Assembly: GCA_029263945.1 (NCBI GenBank)
Contig: JARIDM010000285.1
Span: 1 to 5,955, forward strand
Direction of reading: 5' to 3'
Length of the DNA stretch: 5,955 nucleotides
From: Sporosarcina sp.
GTDB taxonomy: Bacteria > Bacillota > Bacilli > Bacillales_A > Planococcaceae
Shown here in pieces: positions 1 to 5,238 of this stretch. Position numbers and translations under genes: made by a program. Position 1 is the stretch's first letter. Each line of letters opens with the position of its first letter. The notes beneath the pieces are model-generated. The model did not search any database. It saw only the letters and a program-made list of their open reading frames with translations, and was not told the DNA's origin.

Positions 1-266
1 GCAGAACGGTTTGGATCGTATTCGATCGTAGCAACGCGTCCTGGAATGCCATCTTTCCGACGTTGGAAATCGATGACACGGTATTGGCGCTTGTGGCCTC
101 CACCTTGATGACGAACAGTAGTCCTACCAGTGTTGTTACGGCCGCCTTTACGAGTAACTGGTTTCAACAATGATTTTTCTGGTTTACTTGCTGTAATCTC
201 AGAGAAATCTGATGATGTCATGTTACGACGTCCGTTAGAGGTAGGTTTGTATTTTTTAATCGCCAT
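1..266 (-). CDS. rplB: 50S ribosomal protein L2, N-terminal 88 residues (cut by window edge)
   Basis: L2 is a large-subunit primary rRNA-binding protein needed for subunit association and peptidyl-transferase activity. The frame read from the ATG at 266 opens MAIKKYKPTSNGRRNM and continues with the family-typical RHQGGGHKRQYRVIDF (about residues 52-67) and IPGRVATIEYDP. This is the N-terminal RNA-binding region of L2. The window ends after codon 88 plus two bases; full-length L2 is about 275 residues, so roughly two thirds lies outside. The start is fixed by AAGGAGGG at 273-280, six bases upstream. It follows rplW after a 45-bp gap containing a small hairpin and is the fifth gene of the S10 operon here. 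Identification is secure; only the missing 3' part is unknown. Confidence 0.97.
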   Translation of the reverse strand, partial: MAIKKYKPTSNGRRNMTSSDFSEITASKPEKSLLKPVTRKGGRNNTGRTTVRHQGGGHKRQYRVIDFQRRKDGIPGRVATIEYDPNRS

Positions 267-292
267 TGTATTCCCTCCTTCATATAGTTAGT

Positions 293-308
293 GTAACGAT
301 GTCGTTAC
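293..308 (-). other. Small hairpin in the rplW-rplB spacer
   Basis: Arms GTAACG and CGTTAC (6 bp) enclose a 4-base loop in the 45-bp spacer, just upstream of the rplB ribosome binding site. No T-tract follows, so it is not an intrinsic terminator. It could be an RNA-processing or stability element, or chance. Confidence 0.3.
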
Positions 309-311
309 GAC

Positions 312-599
312 TTAGATTTCAAATAGTTCAATGTCTTTAGAGTCAGCTGCTAATGTAACAACCGCTTTACGGCGCTTGTTTGTATAACCAGCGTGCTTAC
401 CCATACGCTTGAACTTACCTTTGTAGTTTAGTACGTTAACTTTTTCAACGCTTACACCGAAGATTTCCTGAACCGCGTTTTTAATTTGTGACTTATTTGC
501 GCGTGTATCAACTTCAAATGTGTATTTGTTTAATTCTTCCATTTGTTCAGAAGAACGCTCGGTAATGACCGGACGTTTCAAAATATCACGTGCTTCCAT
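312..599 (-). CDS. rplW: 50S ribosomal protein L23
   Basis: L23 is a 95-residue large-subunit protein that binds domain III of 23S rRNA at the polypeptide exit. There it is a docking site for trigger factor and the signal recognition particle. The sequence has the usual bacterial layout: N-terminal ILKRPVITERS (6-16), TFEVDTRANKSQIKNAVQEIFGV (27-49), then the basic loop around GKFKRMGKHAGYTNKRRKA (61-79). The length is normal for Bacilli. The start overlaps the rplD stop by one base (TAATG), and its GGAGGTG ribosome binding site lies inside the last codons of rplD. This indicates translational coupling. Start, frame and family are clear. Confidence 0.97.
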   Translation of the reverse strand: MEARDILKRPVITERSSEQMEELNKYTFEVDTRANKSQIKNAVQEIFGVSVEKVNVLNYKGKFKRMGKHAGYTNKRRKAVVTLAADSKDIELFEI

Positions 600-1222
600 T
601 ATCCAAGCACCTCCTCTAATTTTTCTACAGCAGATTTTGTCATAACAAGTTTTTCATGACCAACAAGATCTAGCACGTTAATGCTATTAGCTGTAATGAC
701 ACTGATTCCAGGGATGTTACGAGCAGACAATGCTACCGTTTCATCTAAGTCCGCAGTGACGAACAAAGCTTTCTTGTTAATTGAAAGGTCTTTTAAGACT
801 TGCATGAATTCTTTTGTTTTTGGTGCTTCAAAAGTTAGTCCATCAAGAACAATTACGTTCTCTTCACGTACTTTTGATGATAGTCCAGACAATAGAGCTA
901 AGCGACGAACCTTTTTAGGTAGCTTATACGCATAACTTCTTGGTGTTGGACCAAATACGACACCGCCTCCACGCCATTGTGGTGAACGAATCGACCCTTG
1001 ACGAGCACGACCTGTACCTTTCTGACGCCATGGCTTACGACCACCACCAGCAACTTCAGAACGATTTTTTACTTTGTGGTTACCTTGACGTAATGATGCA
1101 CGTTGTTGAACCACTGCTTCGAACAGTACTGCTTCGTTTGGCTCGATTCCGAAAACCGCATCGTTTAGTTCGATGTCACCAACTGAAGCGCCTGTTTGAC
1201 TTAGTACGGATACTTTAGACAT
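599..1222 (-). CDS. rplD: 50S ribosomal protein L4
   Basis: L4 (207 residues) is an early-assembling large-subunit protein. Its long internal loop helps form the constriction of the nascent-peptide tunnel. That loop is visible at about residues 58-92, with GGGRKPWRQKGTGRARQG, then SPQWRGGG and VVFGP. This is the region where macrolide-resistance changes occur in other bacteria, and I see nothing abnormal in it. In gammaproteobacteria L4 also represses its own operon through the S10 leader; whether that happens here cannot be told from sequence. The ATG at 1222 is preceded by AAAGGAGG (1231-1238). It lies 25 bp after the rplC stop and overlaps rplW by one base. Confidence 0.97.
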   Translation of the reverse strand: MSKVSVLSQTGASVGDIELNDAVFGIEPNEAVLFEAVVQQRASLRQGNHKVKNRSEVAGGGRKPWRQKGTGRARQGSIRSPQWRGGGVVFGPTPRSYAYKLPKKVRRLALLSGLSSKVREENVIVLDGLTFEAPKTKEFMQVLKDLSINKKALFVTADLDETVALSARNIPGISVITANSINVLDLVGHEKLVMTKSAVEKLEEVLG

Positions 1223-1247
1223 TCCAATTTCCTCCTTTCTTTAATGA

Positions 1248-1877
1248 TTACTTCCCTTTAATCGCGCTACGCACTTGAACAAGTGATTTACGTGATCCTG
1301 GAACGTTACCTTTTACTAGAATTAAGTTGCGCTCAGCATCAACGCGTACAATTTCAAGGTTTTGAATCGTTACAGTTTTGTTACCCATACGTCCTGGAAG
1401 TCTCTTCCCTTTAAATACACGTTGAGCATCTACTGAACCGATTGAACCTGGTGCACGGTGGAAACGCGAACCGTGACTCATAGGTCCGATTGCATAACCA
1501 AAACGCTTTACAACACCTTGGAAACCTTTACCTTTTGTTGTGCCTGTAACATCGATAATATCGCCTTCTGCGAAAGTATCTACTTTAACTTCTTGACCTA
1601 CTTCGTGTGCATTAACGTCCAATCCACGGAATTCGCGGATGAAGCGCTTAGGTGCAGTGTTAGCTTTTGCAACATGTCCTTGTTCAGGCTTGTTTGAAAG
1701 CTTCTCTCTTTTGTCATCAAATCCAAGTTGAACAGCGTTATAGCCATCTGTCTCGTCTGTCTTCTTTTGAAGAACAACGTTTGGAGTAGCTTGAATTACT
1801 GTTACTGGAATTAGATCACCATTTTCAGCAAAGACTTGTGTCATGCCGATTTTTCTTCCTAAGATTCCTTTGGCCAT
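1248..1877 (-). CDS. rplC: 50S ribosomal protein L3
   Basis: L3 (209 residues) is one of the two assembly-initiator proteins of the large subunit, and an extension from it reaches the peptidyl-transferase centre. The N-terminus MAKGILGRKIGMTQVF and the C-terminal NLEIVRVDAERNLILVKGNVPG are standard for Bacilli. The central signature GKGFQGVVKRFG (116-127) followed by GPMSHGSRFHRAPGSIG (131-147) is recognisable. However, it carries FGYAI, RFH and HRA where I expect HGQSR, RYH and HRR in Bacilli (see findings). The ATG at 1877 has a strong ribosome binding site, CAGGAGGTG (1884-1892). The gene follows rpsJ after 48 bp. Family assignment is certain; the meaning of the loop changes is not. Confidence 0.97.
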   Translation of the reverse strand: MAKGILGRKIGMTQVFAENGDLIPVTVIQATPNVVLQKKTDETDGYNAVQLGFDDKREKLSNKPEQGHVAKANTAPKRFIREFRGLDVNAHEVGQEVKVDTFAEGDIIDVTGTTKGKGFQGVVKRFGYAIGPMSHGSRFHRAPGSIGSVDAQRVFKGKRLPGRMGNKTVTIQNLEIVRVDAERNLILVKGNVPGSRKSLVQVRSAIKGK

Positions 1878-1901
1878 TTGTCACACCTCCTGTGATATAT
1901 T

Positions 1902-1918
1902 AGCATTTTAAAAACGCT
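1902..1918 (-). other. AT-rich inverted repeat between rpsJ and rplC
   Basis: Arms AGCGTTTT and AAAATGCT (one G-U pair) face each other across one base in the 48-bp spacer. A realistic hairpin would have 6-7 bp and a 3-5 base loop. No T-run follows in the direction of transcription and the operon clearly continues, so it is not a functional terminator. Confidence 0.25.
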
Positions 1919-1925
1919 TTATTGT

Positions 1926-2234
1926 TTATAGCTTAATTTCAATGTCTACGCCTGACGGTAAGTCGAGTTTCATTAACGCATCCACAGTTTGTGGTGTTGG
2001 GTTAACGATATCGATTAAACGTTTGTGAGTGCGCATTTCGAATTGCTCACGTGAGTCCTTGTTAACGTGTACTGAACGAAGAATCGTGTAAACAGATCTC
2101 TCCGTTGGTAAAGGTATCGGACCCGATACACTTGCACCTGAACGTTTAGCTGTTTCTACAATCTTTTCAGCAGACTGATCAAGGATACTATGATCATATG
2201 CTTTTAAACGAATACGAATCTTTTGTTTTGCCAT
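1926..2234 (-). CDS. rpsJ: 30S ribosomal protein S10 (NusE)
   Basis: S10 (102 residues) is a head protein of the 30S subunit. As NusE it joins NusB in transcription antitermination complexes on rRNA operons. The sequence runs MAKQKIRIRLKAYDH, then VSGPIPLPTER (36-46), the exposed loop region through residue 60, and the strongly conserved MRTHKRLIDIVNPTPQTVDALMKLDLPSGVDIEIKL C-terminal block (68-102). The ATG at 2234 is chosen because it gives the family length and has GGAGG at 2242-2246 seven bases upstream. A longer in-frame ATG at 2357 would add a Cys/His-rich, non-homologous 41 residues that falls in the leader. This is the first gene of the S10 operon, expressed from two promoters upstream. 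The loop residues VNKD (57-60) resemble E. coli more than Bacillus. Confidence 0.97.
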   Translation of the reverse strand: MAKQKIRIRLKAYDHSILDQSAEKIVETAKRSGASVSGPIPLPTERSVYTILRSVHVNKDSREQFEMRTHKRLIDIVNPTPQTVDALMKLDLPSGVDIEIKL

Positions 2235-2241
2235 TACTTTC

Positions 2242-2246
2242 CCTCC
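2242..2246 (-). promoter_or_regulatory. rpsJ ribosome binding site
   Basis: GGAGG, within a G-rich run, lies seven bases before the ATG at 2234. It fixes the S10 start against the longer open frame that begins near the transcription start. Confidence 0.85.
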
Positions 2247-2260
2247 CTCTCGCCTATTTA

Positions 2261-2338
2261 CTAGACATTCTCCACGAAAATTTCCCACACACTCGCCATG
2301 GCAATGCGGCCTGGTGTGTCGGCAACCTCCCGCTTCAT
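2261..2338 (-). CDS. Possible 25-residue leader peptide upstream of rpsJ
   Basis: An ATG at 2338 opens 25 codons reading MKREVADTPGRI then AMASVWEIFVENV. The frame ends at TAG (2261-2263) followed directly by an in-frame TAA (2258-2260). The frame differs from that of rpsJ, and the stop lies 26 bases before the rpsJ start. I do not recognise the peptide. Against translation: no Shine-Dalgarno sequence precedes the ATG, and the ATG would lie only about 18 nt from the predicted transcription start. For it: the tandem stops and a protein-like composition with no rare-looking codon runs. It may simply be a by-product of a conserved RNA structure. Confidence 0.25.
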   Translation of the reverse strand: MKREVADTPGRIAMASVWEIFVENV

Positions 2339-2362
2339 CGCAGTCAAAGAGCAACATTCAAC

Positions 2363-2391
2363 ATTATACACAAGAAAAAAGAATTCCGCAA
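2363..2391 (-). promoter_or_regulatory. S10 operon proximal promoter (sigma-A type)
   Basis: The -35 box TTGCGG (2386-2391) and a perfect -10 box TATAAT (2363-2368) are separated by 17 bases. Transcription would begin near 2356, giving a leader of about 120 nt. This fits my recollection that B. subtilis has two mapped promoters roughly 140 and 200 bases upstream of the S10 gene. Confidence 0.8.
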
Positions 2392-2425
2392 GTGTTTTGT
2401 CGAAATCCTTTTTGATGCTTTTATT

Positions 2426-2454
2426 ATTATAGTTGGAGCTCTTTCATGTTGCAA
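2426..2454 (-). promoter_or_regulatory. S10 operon distal promoter (sigma-A type)
   Basis: The -35 box TTGCAA (2449-2454) and a perfect -10 box TATAAT (2426-2431) are separated by 17 bases. Transcription would begin near 2419, about 63 bases upstream of the proximal start. Its -35 box starts only 31 bases after the stop codon of the antiporter gene. Confidence 0.75.
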
Positions 2455-2464
2455 TAGATTGAAT

Positions 2465-2479
2465 AGTATTCCGAATACT
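2465..2479. repeat. Perfect 15-bp inverted repeat between the antiporter stop and the S10 promoters
   Basis: AGTATTC and GAATACT flank a single central base, six bases downstream of the antiporter stop codon and just upstream of the distal S10 promoter. As RNA it would give only a short AT-rich stem, and no T-tract follows, so a terminator is unlikely. The dyad could be a protein-binding site. Confidence 0.45.
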
Positions 2480-2485
2480 TACTTT

Positions 2486-3805
2486 TTAACTAAAGAACAT
2501 AATTGTTACCCAGCCAAAGGCAAGGAGTGGCAAATTAAAGTGAAGAAACGTCGGGACACATGTATCCCAAATGTGATTATGTTGACCGTCGACATTTAAT
2601 CCCGCCGTCGGTCCTAGGGTCGAATCAGATGCGGGTGACCCAGCATCACCTAGCGCACCTGCAGTACCTACGAGTGCAATAATCGACATTGTACTAAAGC
2701 CGAACGCCATGCTTAATGGTACATAGATTGAAGCAATAATTGGGATCGTCGCAAACGAAGAGCCAATGCCCATCGTTACAACTAGTCCAACGAGCAGCAT
2801 AAGAAGTGCAGCTACACCTTTATTATCCCCAAGCATTGTACTCGCACTTTCAACGAGTGTCATAATATGTCCCGTGTCTTTAAGGACAGCAGCAAAACCA
2901 TTTGCTGCAATCATCACAAATCCGACGAATGCCATCATTTGCATCCCTTTGTTAATCAGTTCATCTGCTTCTTTCCATTTTAAGGCGCCAGTTATATAAA
3001 GAATTGATATGCCCGTAATCGCACCCGCAATCATCGACTGCGTTGGAATCTGAACAGCCAAGGTACCGATTAGTGCGAGTATGGTAAAAATGACGTTACG
3101 TGTCTTCACTTCTACAATTTCTTCGGTACTGTCAATGGGTCGATCTTTATATTCTCTCGGCTTTCGATATGTAACAAAAATTGCGATGAGTAGCCCAACT
3201 ACTAATCCAAAGACAGGAAATGCCATTGCTTTTGGAATATCTGACATCTCAATTGCAAGCCCAGCTGCTTCCATTTGTGTGGCGATAATCTCATGAAAGA
3301 TAAAGCCAAATCCAAACGGTAGGAATGTATAAGAAGCCGTTAGACCAAACGTTAAAACCGTCGCAATCAGACGTCTGTCAATTTTCAATACGTTTAGAAT
3401 ATGAATAATCGGCGGAACCAATAATGGAATGAAGGCAATGTGAATCGGGATTGCGTTTTGTGAAAAGACAGCCATTAATAAAAGCGTAAAGATGACAAGC
3501 ACCTTCCCTAAAGAAGTCTTTTCTTCTTCCCCGTCCTTCTTCACAAGACGAAGCATAGCATTCACAAGTAGTTGTGGGATACCTGTTTGAGAGATCGCTA
3601 CTGCAAATCCACCCAATAAGGCATAACTGAGCGCTATGGTCGCACCCTCACCTAGGCCACCTGTAAATGAGGCAATCGTCTCTTCAAATGTTAATCCTCC
3701 TGTGAATCCACCTACAATAGCGCCAGCAACTAGCGCAAGAACCACGTTAACACGTAGCAAGCTTAAAATCAGCATAATAAATACGGCAATTAATACGGCG
3801 TTCAT
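2486..3805 (-). CDS. YuiF-type Na+/H+ antiporter family membrane protein
   Basis: This is a 439-residue, highly hydrophobic cytoplasmic-membrane protein, expected to exchange Na+ (or another cation or organic substrate) for protons. I count about 11-13 membrane spans, for example near residues 3-30, 55-75, 101-138, 145-172, 193-212, 236-272, 288-307, 331-388 and 416-437. A charged cytoplasmic stretch lies at about 213-235. It resembles B. subtilis YuiF from the N-terminus (MNAVLIAV, LSLLRVNVV) onward. It has the family motifs SQNAIPIHIAFIP (115-127) and, near the end, GDAGSPASDSTLGPT (386-400) with DGQHNHIWD (406-414), related to the SPxSD motif of NhaC-like antiporters. The start at 3805 is preferred over the ATG at 3829 because GGAGGG (3812-3817) precedes it at ideal spacing and the family begins there. 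It has its own promoter and is not part of either flanking operon. The true substrate is unproven. Confidence 0.88.
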   Translation of the reverse strand: MNAVLIAVFIMLILSLLRVNVVLALVAGAIVGGFTGGLTFEETIASFTGGLGEGATIALSYALLGGFAVAISQTGIPQLLVNAMLRLVKKDGEEEKTSLGKVLVIFTLLLMAVFSQNAIPIHIAFIPLLVPPIIHILNVLKIDRRLIATVLTFGLTASYTFLPFGFGFIFHEIIATQMEAAGLAIEMSDIPKAMAFPVFGLVVGLLIAIFVTYRKPREYKDRPIDSTEEIVEVKTRNVIFTILALIGTLAVQIPTQSMIAGAITGISILYITGALKWKEADELINKGMQMMAFVGFVMIAANGFAAVLKDTGHIMTLVESASTMLGDNKGVAALLMLLVGLVVTMGIGSSFATIPIIASIYVPLSMAFGFSTMSIIALVGTAGALGDAGSPASDSTLGPTAGLNVDGQHNHIWDTCVPTFLHFNLPLLAFGWVTIMFFS

Positions 3806-3811
3806 ATATTT

Positions 3812-3817
3812 CCCTCC
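3812..3817 (-). promoter_or_regulatory. Ribosome binding site of the antiporter gene
   Basis: GGAGGG lies six bases before the ATG at 3805. It falls inside the reading frame that would open at the alternative ATG at 3829. That upstream ATG has no ribosome binding site, so this element decides the start. Confidence 0.85.
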
Positions 3818-3856
3818 AATAAACTTCATCCAGGTAAAGCGTTAAAGTATGTACTA

Positions 3857-3885
3857 AATTTATCAAAAGGAAGACATTCTGTCAA
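3857..3885 (-). promoter_or_regulatory. Promoter of the antiporter gene (sigma-A type, extended -10)
   Basis: A perfect -35 box TTGACA (3880-3885) and the -10 box TAAATT (3857-3862) are 17 bases apart, with TG at the extended -10 position (TGATAAATT). Transcription would begin near 3850, leaving a 45-nt leader. The -35 box directly follows the T-tract of the tuf terminator. Confidence 0.75.
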
Positions 3886-3923
3886 GAAAAAAAGGCACCT
3901 ATCATAAATGATAGGTGCCTTTG
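3884..3923 (-). terminator. Intrinsic terminator of tuf (end of str operon)
   Basis: A perfect inverted repeat with 15-base arms (3891-3905 and 3908-3922) has the GC-rich core GGCACC/GGTGCC. In the tuf direction it is followed by a run of seven T (3887-3893, partly in the stem) and then CTTG. It begins nine bases after the tuf stop codon. On the opposite strand no comparable T-run follows and no gene ends there, so it acts on tuf. Confidence 0.93.
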
Positions 3924-3931
3924 CTATAAAC

Positions 3932-5119
3932 TTATTTTTCGATTGAAGCTACAACGCCTGAACCTACAGTACGTCCACCCTCACGGATAGAGAAACGCGT
4001 ACCTTCTTCAAGTGCGATTGGAGCGATTAGTTCAACAGTCATTTCAACGTTATCGCCAGGCATAACCATTTCTACGCCTTCTGGAAGCTCGATAACACCC
4101 GTTACGTCAGTTGTACGGAAGTAGAACTGTGGACGGTAGTTAGAGAAGAACGGCGTGTGACGGCCACCCTCTTCTTTTGAAAGAACATAAACTTCAGATT
4201 TGAACTTTGTGTGCGGTACAATTGTTCCTGGCTTAGCAAGAACTTGTCCACGTTGGATATCTTCACGTGCTACTCCACGAAGAAGTGCTCCGATATTGTC
4301 TCCAGCTTGTGCATAATCAAGAAGCTTACGGAACATTTCTACTCCAGTAACAGTTGTCTGTTTAGCTTCTTCAACGATACCAATGATGTCAACAGTATCT
4401 CCTACAGTTACTTCTCCACGCTCAACACGGCCAGTTGCAACTGTACCACGTCCTGTAATTGAGAATACGTCCTCTACAGGCATCATGAATGGTTTTTCTG
4501 TATCACGTGGTGGTGTTGGGATGTACTCATCAACAGCAGCCATTAGTTCAATGATTTTATCTTCATAAGCTTCGTCGCCTTCAAGTGCTTTAAGCGCAGA
4601 TCCTTGGATAACAGGAATGTCATCGCCTGGGAAGTCATACTCAGAAAGAAGATCACGGATCTCCATTTCAACAAGCTCAAGAAGTTCTTCGTCGTCTACC
4701 ATGTCACATTTGTTCATGAAGACTACTAGGTAAGGAACACCTACGTTACGTGAAAGTAGGATGTGCTCACGTGTTTGTGGCATTGGGCCATCAGCAGCAG
4801 ATACTACAAGAATTCCGCCGTCCATTTGTGCTGCACCAGTAATCATGTTCTTAACGTAGTCCGCGTGACCTGGGCAGTCAACGTGCGCGTAGTGACGGTT
4901 TTCAGTTTCGTACTCGATGTGAGACGTGTTAATCGTGATTCCACGCTCTTTTTCTTCAGGTGCGTTATCAACTTCTGCATATGATGCAGCTGTTCCACCT
5001 AATTTTTTTGCAAGTACAGTTGCGATTGCAGCTGTAAGTGTAGTTTTACCATGGTCAACGTGACCAATTGTTCCAATGTTAGCATGTGTCTTGGAACGAT
5101 CAAATTTTTCTTTTCCCAT
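3932..5119 (-). CDS. tuf: Elongation factor Tu
   Basis: EF-Tu (395 residues) is the cytosolic GTPase that delivers aminoacyl-tRNA to the ribosomal A site. All GTPase elements are intact: the P-loop GHVDHGKT (19-26), switch I KERGITI (57-63), DCPGH (81-85, with the catalytic histidine), NKCD (136-139) and SALK (174-177). Domain 2 begins near residue 210 and domain 3 near 300. It ends with the typical GGRTVGSGVVASIEK. Length is normal for Bacilli. The ATG at 5119 follows AAGGAGG (5130-5136). It lies 119 bp after fusA and closes the str operon before a strong terminator. A promoter in the spacer may add tuf-specific transcription. No odd residues were noted. Confidence 0.98.
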   Translation of the reverse strand: MGKEKFDRSKTHANIGTIGHVDHGKTTLTAAIATVLAKKLGGTAASYAEVDNAPEEKERGITINTSHIEYETENRHYAHVDCPGHADYVKNMITGAAQMDGGILVVSAADGPMPQTREHILLSRNVGVPYLVVFMNKCDMVDDEELLELVEMEIRDLLSEYDFPGDDIPVIQGSALKALEGDEAYEDKIIELMAAVDEYIPTPPRDTEKPFMMPVEDVFSITGRGTVATGRVERGEVTVGDTVDIIGIVEEAKQTTVTGVEMFRKLLDYAQAGDNIGALLRGVAREDIQRGQVLAKPGTIVPHTKFKSEVYVLSKEEGGRHTPFFSNYRPQFYFRTTDVTGVIELPEGVEMVMPGDNVEMTVELIAPIALEEGTRFSIREGGRTVGSGVVASIEK

Positions 5120-5169
5120 TATTGGAAAGCCTCCTTAAAAGTATGAATCATTTTTTTGTTTTGATAGGT

Positions 5170-5189
5170 GCTAGAGATAAATCTCCAGC
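5170..5189 (-). other. Hairpin in the tuf leader
   Basis: A 20-base element folds into an 8-bp stem (one G-U pair) with a UUUA loop, beginning GCTGGAGA and ending TCTCTAGC on the coding strand. An A-rich stretch, not a T-run, follows, so it is not a terminator. It may stabilise a processed or separately started tuf mRNA. Confidence 0.45.
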
Positions 5190-5209
5190 TCCCCATATCG
5201 TATAGTTAA

Positions 5210-5238
5210 TTTATACTCGAAACAAGAGCGAATTACAA
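5210..5238 (-). promoter_or_regulatory. Possible internal tuf promoter
   Basis: TTGTAA (5233-5238) and TATAAA (5210-5215) are 17 bases apart, immediately after the fusA stop codon. TTGTTT with TACGAT, also 17 bases apart, is an alternative slightly downstream. Both are imperfect, so this is a moderate prediction only. A separate tuf promoter would fit the high demand for EF-Tu. Confidence 0.4.

Larger units (their letters stand above)
2235..2357 (-). promoter_or_regulatory. S10 operon mRNA leader, about 120 nt, structured
   Basis: This is the untranslated stretch between the expected start from the proximal promoter (near 2356) and the rpsJ ATG. It can form a hairpin with the stem ACACAC (2314-2319) paired to GTGTGT (2287-2292), with further GC pairing inside that includes the palindrome GCCATGGC (2295-2302). 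A second Shine-Dalgarno-like GGGAGG at 2326-2331 lies far upstream of any start. The leader also contains a 25-codon open frame. From memory, unverified, similar leader sequence precedes rpsJ in other Bacillaceae, which would suggest a conserved function. Autogenous control by L4 is known for the gammaproteobacterial S10 leader but is only a hypothesis here. Confidence 0.5.
5120..5238 (-). promoter_or_regulatory. fusA-tuf spacer / tuf leader
   Basis: This 119-bp spacer contains a possible promoter, a hairpin and the tuf ribosome binding site. An ATG at 5196 also opens a 25-codon frame whose TAA overlaps the tuf start as TAATG, but no Shine-Dalgarno sequence precedes that ATG. I regard this as untranslated leader unless shown otherwise. 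Confidence 0.45.

Noticed and set aside
293..308. Terminator between rplW and rplB
   Set aside because: A 6-bp stem with no T-tract inside a continuous ribosomal operon does not support termination.
681..1218. Plus-strand open frames opposite rplD
   Set aside because: These are shadows of the L4 coding sequence on the opposite strand, with no initiation signals.
2235..2357. In-frame N-terminal extension of S10 from an ATG at 2357
   Set aside because: It would start at or beside the predicted transcription start and adds a Cys/His-rich stretch absent from S10 proteins; the ATG at 2234 has a proper ribosome binding site and gives the family length.
2198..2599. Plus-strand open frame of 133 codons across the S10 leader
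   Set aside because: It runs antisense to rpsJ, the promoters and the antiporter end; it has no ribosome binding site or family resemblance, and the region is fully explained on the other strand.
3806..3829. Alternative antiporter start eight codons upstream (MKFIGGKY)
   Set aside because: There is no Shine-Dalgarno sequence before that ATG; its codons span the strong GGAGGG that serves the ATG at 3805, and YuiF homologs begin at MNAV.
3891..3922. Bidirectional use of the terminator
   Set aside because: The stem is symmetric, but the plus-strand side is not followed by a T-run and no plus-strand gene ends there.
4211..4984. Plus-strand open frames opposite tuf
   Set aside because: They arise from the biased codon use of EF-Tu and are Cys/Ser-rich with no recognisable domain.
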